Positions 13,491 through 22,307 of a stretch of DNA of 64,000 nt are shown one piece after another. The translations under genes and the position numbers were made by a program. The number at the start of each line of letters is the position of its first letter. Within the stretch, counting starts at the first letter, position 1. This stretch comes from Theristus sp. LFF4_11 (taxonomy: Eukaryota > Nematoda > Chromadorea > Monhysterida > Xyalidae), in NCBI GenBank assembly GCA_030248135.1, contig JASANC010003315.1, forward strand, positions 62,001 to 126,000, read 5' to 3'. The notes beneath the pieces were generated by a model. That model was given only the letters and a program-made list of their open reading frames with translations, was not told where the DNA came from and did not search any database.

Positions 13491-13805
13491 ATTGAAAGGG
13501 CGAACACATATTGATTACATAGCTGAAAAAAAAGGAGACAGAAGAATAAGTAACCAACTTTTCAGAATAGGTAATTCGCGTCTAGAACGTACGTAAAGAA
13601 GTCTGTCGAAAATTTTTCTTCGGCACAGTTTGCAACTTTGGCAGGTCTCTACGTGTGCACAGTAACAGGTTTGCAGCATGTATGTTCGTAGCTGCAGGAC
13701 AGCGACTAAATTTTGAAAACGCGCGCAGGTCCATATTTAGCCATATAATGCGTGATGCGCTGTCCGCTCGCTTCGCTCGCTCGCGCATCCGCATGATAAA
13801 TAAAC
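13490..13805 (+). repeat. Hairpin tail of composite element, copy 1
   Basis: After the last B unit comes a unique-looking tail that recurs at 35630-35935 and, diverged, at about 53940-54190. It ends in a GC-rich hairpin region, AATGCGTGATGCGC then CGCTCGCTTCGCTCGCTCGCG and CATCCGCATGAT. Because the tail is shared, it marks the right boundary of the element. Confidence 0.7.
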
Positions 13806-14566
13806 AATAATTTCAGGAAGCCGGGTTAATAAATTGCAGCCGAATACGTAGACACCGCTTGAACTAAGATAGAAAAAAACGAAATCCGAAAACAACACAA
13901 CAATAATCGCAAACTAAATAAAGCGAAACAAAACCGGAACCATAGCGTAGTGAGTTTTTTGTTCGTCATATTACAGACACAATGAAGTATTTTTTCGTCC
14001 ACAAACGCAGACGCACATATCTAGCTGTTCGGAACGCCACACTACAATTGTTGCTGGTTGGGTTGGTGGAACTCCAGAATCGCATCAAACGACTCAGCTC
14101 CAACAGCTAGCGCTAGCCATTTTTGTCACCACACACAACCGGAATGAGCTGGAGCAAAATGCCCGACCACAATGCACAGTGTGTCACAACAACACAGATA
14201 GCCTGCATGGCTACTGTTTCTAGCAGAGCGGCGCGATCAGCGCTACACTTCGGGCAGCGAGCGAAACATGGTAGCAAAAATGAAATGAATAACAATTGGA
14301 ATGTTCCTTTTTGCCTCCTTCCTAATCACAAACAAACTCACAAACATACCGGAATTCAAGAAACAACGAGACGATCGACTCCATGGCAGTGAGTTTGGGG
14401 CGATCAGTTCAACATAATACGCCTGTCCAGTTTGAATCTGGAATGATAACTCATTGAATAAGCTAATTCCCTGTTTCTTGGTGCCTTTTGAAGTATCAAG
14501 TGTACGTTTGGCAACGTTTTCAATAGCAGTTTTTTTAAATCAATTTTCCAGCCGTGAAATTTCAAT
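13806..14566. other. Spacer downstream of the kinase gene
   Basis: No gene is seen. The stretch separates composite element copy 1 from the poly(A) signal of the leftward-transcribed sugar kinase gene. Confidence 0.5.
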
Positions 14567-14572
14567 TTTATT
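14567..14572 (-). terminator. Poly(A) signal of the sugar kinase gene
   Basis: AATAAA reads on the minus strand about 430 bases after the kinase stop codon. It is the first clear hexamer downstream of the gene. The assignment is by position only. Confidence 0.5.
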
Positions 14573-15003
14573 CAATCCACCTCGTTGTTTCTCAATGCAG
14601 CACAACCAAAAATTGTGAGAAAAACGGAGTTTCATGATAAAAGAAGAATACGTACCAACACAAAATGGTGCGGTAACTTATTTGTAACATTGTAAGGCTC
14701 ACAAAAATACAAAAATAGCGATATGACAAAGGTTTTCGTAATGAACGAAATCTTTTCGAAAGTGACAGAGTGAAAAAGTAAAACAGAAAAATCACACATA
14801 CCCGAACACCCAGACCATAAGAGCATAACAATGAGCGACTATAAACATTCAACCACCCCAATGGAATAAAAATCAGAAAACCAAAAAAAACATAAAACAA
14901 TCCTCTGGCAATGAAACTCAAAGCATTGATCTCCTTGATTATGAAGGTGTCAACATGGAATGCTTCAAAATAAAAAACACCCCAAAAAACACCGAAGTAA
15001 AAC

Positions 15004-18000
15004 TCAAACGTTCCATATCTGCGCGCCACCAGACGGCGGCGACGCAAACGCAGCAAGGCCGGCCGCGAATTTCGCTTTTCTCGCATCGGTCAAATCGTAG
15101 AATTTCGCTTTCACTTTCGCCAGAAACGACGGCACGTCCGCGTGCGCAACCAGCGAAACGCTGCAGCCGCCCCAGCCGGCACCGGTCAGTCGGCTGCCAA
15201 GTGCACCGGATTCGCTGCATTGTATTTTTTGTATTAAGAGGGCCGCCCGCTTTGAGTTGTTCGTTATGTTTGGCCGCCAGTTAAGTTAAGTTGGCCGCCA
15301 ACACAAATCTAAATAAAAAAGCCAAAGACCCCACAAAAAGCAAGGACGCCCAAACACCACCAGTAAGTTCGCCAAAAAACGACGCAAAAATCGCCATGGT
15401 AAAGACTAAAATCAATAAATTCTCCCAAATCACTCAAAAAAATTAAAACCAACCGACAAGCCAGAACCAATTCATCTAATTCAGGGCAACTGCACTCGTA
15501 CAATTTCGCGCAACTCTCATGGCTCTCGTTCATGAGTTGGCCCAATTTCTTCAACACTTCATGTTGGTCGCCATCTTGGCCAGATTTTGGTCCAGAAATT
15601 ACGCCACAAACGTCCTCAAACGCCTGAACGCGTGCCGCCTCACTGAACGTGTGCAGGACACGCGAGCGCAGTTGAAATGTGCTCACTGAAACAAAGAACG
15701 CACGGTTGGAGGACCGGGCGATCGAGCCACGCCGAGGGGTGTATGGGCACTTGATGACACGAGAAAACCCGATGGGCGCCCTACTCATTGGCGTTCTGTA
15801 ATCTGTACGCCTTTCTAAGTTAGCACTGGCTGAAAACATCGTTCGTTCGTTTGATCGTTTTGAGAGCGAGAAGTGTCTTTCAATCCACAGGTCGTCACCG
15901 TACAAAGGCAAACTGACTGGCTTTCGGGATGGCACGAAAATGAAACTGATTTTTTTCAGTTCTTTTCTTTCTTTTTGGCTGCAATTCGATTGGTGTGCAT
16001 TCATGATTGCTTATTTTGTCACCAATCAACGACCACATCTGATTTGTGGCAGGTGAACTGAGTTCATTGATCAGGCAGCCAAGCGAGTGCACACTCACTG
16101 TGTTTCGTGTTGTCACTGAAGCAGTGCGCCTTCAGCTCATCGAAGTCAACCTGCAGCTGCTCACACAGCTCTTCTTTCGTGTAGGCACTCTCGTGTAGAA
16201 CGCCCTTTGTGACGGCACACATTTCCGTCAAATCTTTGTCAAGTGCCGTCTGTAACTGGCCTGGCGTGCGAATTTGGCGCCAGTCGAGCGAAAAGTGCGC
16301 GGCGAGCAGCTGCAATGGAATGCTCAAGACGTACGCCGTAAACGACGTAAACGCCAGTGGCGGAGGCAAGAACAAATATGCAACCTAATCCAGACAGCGT
16401 TTATGGACTACGAAAATACCACAGTTAAAAACGAACTGAACCAATTACACAGCTATATTGTCACTTCTAACATTCCGCAGCAGGCCAGGCCAGTATTCCC
16501 TTCCCACAGCACATTGGCTGTACCACTGTTCGCGAGCCAATCATTCAAAAGCACCGAATCAATGAGATGCTTGTGCAGCCGAGCGCTGTGTCACCTCGTG
16601 CCACCTTTGCGGCGAGTCTACACTCCAAGACTCGTTCGTTGAAGTGCGACGTTGCAGCCTTGTTTGCCTCGGCGCACGAATGACAGACGACGAAACACGC
16701 GTCCGGCGGCAATGAAACGTTTCGCGCTCGCAGCGGATTGAAATCGATACGCTTCGCCTGCACATTCAGAATGCAGCGCGTCGATTGGCTGTATTGTGCC
16801 AGACCGGCCAATCAGCGTGTCCGAGTGAACAGCAGTCAGCATTATTCAAGTTATGCAAATATTCTTTATTGGCAAAATCACACATTCCAGATTGGAAAGC
16901 AGCGGGCGGAACGGCATAAACACGTTTTGCTGATAGCTTGTGACATTCAGTTCCTGGACTTGGACGTTGATTGGCTGCCACCATCCATTCATCGTCCATT
17001 TCATTTTGCGAAACGATATGCTACTAGAACAATCAATCAGCGCATAATAGAACTCAAATACAACCATTCAGACCACAGCACCTTTGCGGGGTCTGCGAGC
17101 AAACAAATCGCCTGGTCCATCCCGCCACCCTGTGTGCCAATGTAACGTTCGCACGCGGCACAGAGATCGGCCACGGTGGACTGAAAAAAACGATAATACT
17201 AGCTTTGCTGGTCTGGAAACTGGATTTCTTGGTGCATGTGCCTGACACTCAAGGCGCATTCATGCACTCTAGCGCAATGAAGCGCAGGCGTGACTTTAGC
17301 ACGTGAAGCTGCGATGTTGTTGATTCATGAATGCGTAGCGAAATGACGCCACGTGCAGTGACGCCAGCGCTTCAAGTTCCATGAATGAGGCTTTACAATG
17401 GGTCGAATAAAATCAATCAATCAATCAATCAGTCGCCGATGTTGGCTCTCCTGCGTAGTGCCTGATTGTGTTTCGTTTCGCTGTATGTCTTTTTTCATAA
17501 ATGTCCTCTTCCTCTATGTTGTCAAATCATCGCATCGCACACACAACGCAGCTTGATTGTATTCAAATTTTACAAAACGTTAAAAAAACCGTCTCAACGA
17601 ACCCGATCAACCAGCTGGAAGTCGTGGCCGGTCTGCGCGCGCAGCGTGCCCAGCGCCGCACAGCAGACGAGCGCACTGGAGCTGGACAGACCGGCACTCG
17701 GCGGTACCGAACCGGACACCAGAACATTCATGCCTGCACAAAAAGTGCAGAAAATGAAACTGTGAAAAAACGGTGCACTGTTCTTCAGAAACAAACATCT
17801 CGAACGTGCGACAGTAAACGCACACACTTTTGCAAACAGATAACAAACTAAATCGCAACTCGCTGATTGGCTGCAACTTTTGCAACCATTGTCGGGTTCG
17901 ACCAATCAGTGCGCCATCTTTTAAACGTGCCAATCAGCTGAGGTGTATAAAAACAGTTCCCTTTTCACGTTCACACATAAACTATAAACACGAACGATTT

Positions 18001-18900
18001 TCCACCTTTAATTTTCTCAGGATCAGTCAACTTCAGATGTTCCAACATTCCGCGGTAACCGCAGACGAAGTATTGAAACCAGGCTGGTTTCGTTTTGTCC
18101 ACCGATAAATCGTGCGCAGCTCGCTCGTGGGCACTGAATGAGAAATGTTCAAGCTCATTTCATCCAATCAATCAAACTATCAAGATGAACATAACCAGCT
18201 TTTCAAGAAAACATTTTCCCCGGTTTTTTGCATCCTTAGTTCAACCCACTGGTGTTTGAACAATGTTTACCTGATGCTTATCATGTGATAGATTCGAGCA
18301 CAGCGATTTTCATCACACCAAACGCATGGTTTGCCAATGGAATGGACACAATAACTAAGTTAACCAATTATTGCCAAAACAAAAACAACGAACGCATATT
18401 TCTCGTCGACATTGCGCAAAGTCAACGTCACTGGTTTCGCATTCGATTTCGCAACCACCCCGACAGCAGCCGTGGCACTTTGTGCAATGGCCATCGGCAA
18501 AACACCATACCCGTTGTAGTCGATGTGTTCGCCTGAAACGAAATGAACATCGTTCCAGAGCTGGTTTCTGGCCTTTTTGGAACGCATATCAAATCAGCGT
18601 GCAAGGTGTTACTGTTGGAATTTGTAAAACGACGTTTTACTAGTTGTGACTTCTGTTATTTCACAGAACACTTTAAATCAATCAACCAACGTGTCCTCAA
18701 CTCGAAATTCAGCAGCATGAAAAAGAAAATTGGTCCAAAATTAACAACCATGATGCATACAATGTACGTTGGTTCAGCAAAAACAACAACGAACCGATCA
18801 GATTAACACGCCCCGGACAGCGGACGATGTAATCCGGACAAGTTCCGAATTCCGAGGTGAACTTGTCAATGAGTTTTGCTCGCTGTTGCTCGTCCGACAT
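15004..18900 (-). CDS. GALK2: GALK2-like GHMP kinase (N-acetylgalactosamine/galactose kinase)
   Basis: A cytosolic kinase of the GHMP superfamily that puts a phosphate on C1 of galactose or GalNAc (Leloir and salvage pathways). Exons on minus: 18900-18795, 18532-~18390, ~18133-18006, 17733-17612, 17180-17082, 16757-16605, 16309-16099, 15685-15454, 15214-15004. Phases close at most junctions; exon 2 to 3 is uncertain by a few bases. Seen in order: the substrate motif [19 protein letters not shown] split by intron 1, the ATP loop [16 protein letters not shown], the catalytic Asp in GGGMDQA, then [29 protein letters not shown] and the C-terminal [15 protein letters not shown]. All key motifs are intact and the length matches the family. 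[14 protein letters not shown] and the GGGMDQ context favour GALK2 over GALK1. The start Met sits in GCCATGT beside a 19-base C run (minus strand). Introns hold CCAATCAGC motifs, a SINE and a GCATTCATGAA-type MITE. Confidence 0.95.
15710..15842 (+). repeat. SINE-like repeat, copy in a kinase intron
   Basis: Similar along its length to 24831-24955. Shared blocks are GCCGAGGGGT, CCCTACTCA, GCGTTCTGTA, a GTACGC.TTTCT stretch and GGCT.AAAACATC. This copy keeps only the 3' part of the tRNA-like head (GATCGAGCC). It lies antisense to the kinase gene, in the intron between the exons at 16309-16099 and 15685-15454. Confidence 0.6.
17250..17395. repeat. Palindromic MITE, GCATTCATGAA family
   Basis: Inverted copies of GCATTCATG-type ends surround a GC-richer centre with GACGCCACGTGC. 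Related copies lie at 32317-32405, 37148-37245 and 49977-50072. This copy sits in the kinase intron between the exons at 17733-17612 and 17180-17082. Non-coding. Confidence 0.5.
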
Positions 18901-18903
18901 GGC

Positions 18904-18922
18904 GGGGGGGGGGGGGGGGGGG
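18904..18922. repeat. 19-base poly(G) tract next to the kinase start codon
   Basis: A run of 19 G on the plus strand (C on the transcribed sense) lies 3 bases upstream of the ATG at 18900, so it would be in the 5' UTR. See findings. Confidence 0.8.
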
Positions 18923-19595
18923 CGCTCGATTGAACTGTAAACACACGACTGAAAAATCGTTGACATAAAAAAGTATCAAAAAGACAGGACATTGCATAAT
19001 GTCCTTGCATGCCAAAATAACAATGGTCATTGAAAAGTCCAAACACGCATTGAACTGGGCTGTTTATCACAACCACCAATACCAACCATCATATGAAACA
19101 TGTTCCCGTTTCCAATACTGTATCCTATAGGTTTATTTTCAGTCGCAGACCATAAACAAAACTGTTTTTGTTTTAAATTCTATTACAGAGAAAAAGAAAA
19201 AGCAATTTCAAACAAACAGCATTAATTGAAAACATAACGCTCCAAAGTTTTGCCGGTGGTCTATTGAGGAGTTCCAAATATCCAAAAAGACAATACCGTT
19301 TGAAACGTGGTTATGGTAAATCCCAGGGGTGGCACATTAAACTGTGATTCATTGTACCTTGTTTTCAATTTTACCTCATCAAAACAGTCATATAAAAATG
19401 AATTTTGTGTTTGCAATAAAGTATTTGTGATTTAACCGCATGAAACCTGAAAAATAAAGAAAAACAAACATTTTTCTTTCAAGCAGCCAGTGCGATAGGG
19501 GCACACTAGTTCAGTTCAAAAATCGGGCGATGCATAGGGGCATTGCTAAAGGTCCTCCCCACCATATGTTCTTTGCTAAAGGTGGATACGGACAC
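18923..19595. other. Presumed upstream region of the kinase gene
   Basis: No exon is seen. The first ~200 bases should contain the kinase promoter, but I cannot identify a TATA box or defined element with confidence. Confidence 0.4.
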
Positions 19596-19599
19596 GCGA

Positions 19600-19790
19600 A
19601 TGGGCGTGGAAATTGGCGAAATCGGTCCAGAAAAGAAAAACAAGAAAACGGTGTTTTCCAGGGTAATTCAATGCGCTGATCACGGATTTTGGGTTAGTTT
19701 TTTATGTGAGCAACTCTAGATACTGAATCGTGACGATTTCGGCCGAATCGGCCGTGGAAATTGGCGAAATCTATTGTTTAAAATGTGGAT
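19600..19790 (-). repeat. Isolated inverted fragment of satellite A
   Basis: The reverse complement of about 1.3 units of satellite A. It contains GGTAATTCAATGCGCTGATC, AGCAACTCTAGATACTGAATC and GTGACGATTTCGGCCGAATC. Unlike the three arrays it has no foldback arm or satellite B next to it, and its orientation is opposite. A solo relic of the family. Confidence 0.8.
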
Positions 19791-21607
19791 AAGGATTGAT
19801 AAATTGCCGAACTTGCGTTCTGGGTGCATGCAATAAATTGGTCCAAGGGTTGTGGGTTATCGACTTTTACTGTTAATCAAAATACACGGCGAAATGTTAT
19901 ATACCACTACAATCGAATCGCATTCAAGTTTCGCGCGTGGGCTCAGCGTTAGCAGTTAGAACACAAACATTATGATGGATTTCGTCAGACGGACGATACT
20001 TGTGGTTTTAGTTTCAACTGAAGAAACCATTTGAGATTTAAAGAAACTTTTTGTCAAACACTGTATGTCACGCAATAGACCACCCGCAATAACACAGCAG
20101 TAGAGGACGTTCAGATAGAATGGCAAGGATACCTACCAAATAAGTCATCTACCACTCACACCGAACGAATTCGTTGTTCTGTTTTGAACCGCATCAACGT
20201 TTCACTGATTAACTCCGGAAGATCAATGTGACTTAATGGTTCCAAAAGCCACTTAACCCCATTAAAATCCAAAATCATCGAAACCCTTGTTGTGATTTTC
20301 AAGGTATTTAATAATCGTGTCTTGGCTGTTTTTTGTTATTACCTTGGACACTGAACTTGTGATATTGGATATGGAATTTGGACTTGTGATAAATGTGCAA
20401 ACGAGAGGCACCCGAAAACACACGCGCACACCTCCCGTTTGTAACACTGGTGACCGGCCATTGTTTTCACACTTCCAATCCAGTCAATAGTTTGTCACAT
20501 AGTTAACATGGTGTGACCTGTAAGCAGATCACGCTTTTGTTGTCTTACCTTTTGCCTTGGTGCTTTTCTTGAAAATAACTTTGGTCGTTGCTTGCCGTGT
20601 TTGTGAGTTTTGTGTTGGTGTGTTCTGTACGGTTTCGTGCGAATAAAAAAAATCTGTGATAGATCGAAAAAAATTATCAGATTGTCGGTTTTTTCTTCCT
20701 TTTTTGCATGCATGCATACACACTTTTTCTGTTGGCGAAACCAAAATAAAGAGCAAAAACGTGAGTAAATAAGGTTATATCACAAGTACAAAATCACGTG
20801 AAATACACCATAAAAGTTGGGAAGAATTTTTGGTAGAATGAAGTATACGAGAAAGGAATAGGAAAACGGTAATCTAACGTAATTTAAAAGGTTACCAAAA
20901 AATAAGTACGCTCCTGCATTTCCCAAGTTGGGAAAATCTGACTTCCCAATTTGTTTCAAAACTTTCTAAAAAGTCCAAATCGATTCAAACTCAGATTTAC
21001 CCTTTTCAATTTACAATTAGTAGATTACATTTTACAATTATCAAAATTATCAATATTGTAAAGGTCTAAGAGAAAAATACACCCACAGTTTTTTGCAGAC
21101 CTTTGTTGTTGATGCATGACGAGGCTTTAAACGTATTCACCGTGCTGTTTCATCTCACGCAAACACGGTGATCTTTATTAGCGTTGTGCATTGAGTTACG
21201 AAAACATCCCCTTTGTGGATTTGTAATTCACCCATGACACAGGCGCGAAGCTCTTCTGTATTTCAATTACAAATCTCTCGGCTTTGACGTATTTATGACA
21301 GGGATTATTCATACCAAAAACTATCTGAAACTATTTTTAGCATTTTCACTGCATTCCGCTCAACCGACTAAACCACGTGCAGATACCAAACTTGATACCA
21401 ACTGGCTGGTTGGCTGATCGATGAGCTACTGTGATGGAAGACTTCAGCATTTTGGAAACGACAAATCCACGTCAGTAATGTATAAAAAAGTAAAATTGTG
21501 CTTTGTTGTTGTTGGTTCGCCGCGACCCTTGCCATCTGCCTAACGACCTCCTATAAAATGTGTTTCATTACCAAAAAAGAGCACTGTATTTATGCTAAAA
21601 CTTTAAG
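19791..21607. other. Intergenic stretch, no gene seen
   Basis: No frame with domain character or splice support was found. The sequence is AT-rich with no clear transposon ends. Confidence 0.45.
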
Positions 21608-21820
21608 TCAGAAAAATTTGTCAAAATTTACGAAGGCGCGCTCGCGCAATTCTTGAGCCTTTCGCGGCGAGATTTCTAAATCGATCCTAAGCTGGGCGTT
21701 GTTCATTTCAGCAGCATGTTTCTGGTGACAATTATGAACTTTGAAATTTTCAAATGTATGTGCTTCAACCCGCAATGTGGCGCAGTTTTCCCTCGGTTCC
21801 GCCTTTCGTAGAAACGTCAT
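21608..21820 (-). CDS. Possible terminal exon, unrecognised 70-residue reading
   Basis: From an ATG at 21820 that directly follows a good acceptor (TGCTGCTTCAG), a frame of 70 codons runs to TGA at 21608. It is hydrophilic, rich in E, R, N and K, with no low-complexity bias, ending in FVNFDKFF. I do not recognise it and find no matching upstream exon or AATAAA signal. It could be the last exon of an unseen gene, a small gene or a chance frame. Confidence 0.3.
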   Translation of the reverse strand: MTFLRKAEPRENCATLRVEAHTFENFKVHNCHQKHAAEMNNAQLRIDLEISPRKAQELRERAFVNFDKFF

Positions 21821-22002
21821 CTGAAGCAGCACTTGATTTATAAGCAGTTATCTACAAAAATATTAACTCAAGTACAATCTTAACACTGTAAAAATCTTAT
21901 TTTTTGTCCCGGTGTATTTCTTTTTTATAATATGCTTTCGCTGCTGCCTTCATTTTCAAAAACACTACTGATGTCTGAGAATACTTCAAAATTTTTGAGC
22001 AG

Positions 22003-22203
22003 TTGAACAGATTTTTTGTCGGTTTTTTGTTGGTTTTTTTGTTGGTTTCTTCTTTGCGCGTCGTCTGTTATCGCCAATTTTGGACTTTCACGGTTGTTGT
22101 TGCTATATTTTTGCTGGTGGTCCTTCTTGTTGCAGTTTTAACGGTTGATGTTGCACTTTATGGCAAACTACGACAGTGGCAATCACGGGGTTACAAACGT
22201 TAA
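22003..22203 (+). CDS. Possible exon with two hydrophobic segments
   Basis: A 66-codon frame without an ATG holds two strongly hydrophobic stretches (near residues 4-17 and 28-50) and a basic tail ending KLRQWQSRGYKR before TAA. It reads like the end of a small membrane protein, but T/G-rich sequence produces such frames by chance. No donor, partner exon or poly(A) signal supports it. Confidence 0.2.
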   Translation: MNRFFVGFLLVFLLVSSLRVVCYRQFWTFTVVVAIFLLVVLLVAVLTVDVALYGKLRQWQSRGYKR

Positions 22204-22265
22204 AAAAATCTCAATCTTAAGCGATGCACCAGCCTTTGTCTGCCGTTTTTTTTAAATTTAAAATC

Positions 22266-22271
22266 TTTATT
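22266..22271 (-). terminator. Poly(A) signal of the unrecognised minus-strand gene
   Basis: AATAAA on the minus strand, about 40 bases after the stop at 22308. The tight spacing supports the terminal exon call. Confidence 0.65.
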
Positions 22272-22307
22272 CAACAAAGCGCACTTCCGGGATAAACGCA
22301 AGTTTCG

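Noticed and set aside
14592..15086. 164-codon minus frame after the kinase stop
   Set aside because: It overlaps the last kinase exon in another frame and then runs through its 3' UTR.
15309..16004. 231-codon minus frame, one of the two longest in the window
   Set aside because: It is an open reading through the kinase exon at 15685-15454 and both flanking introns, not a separate gene.
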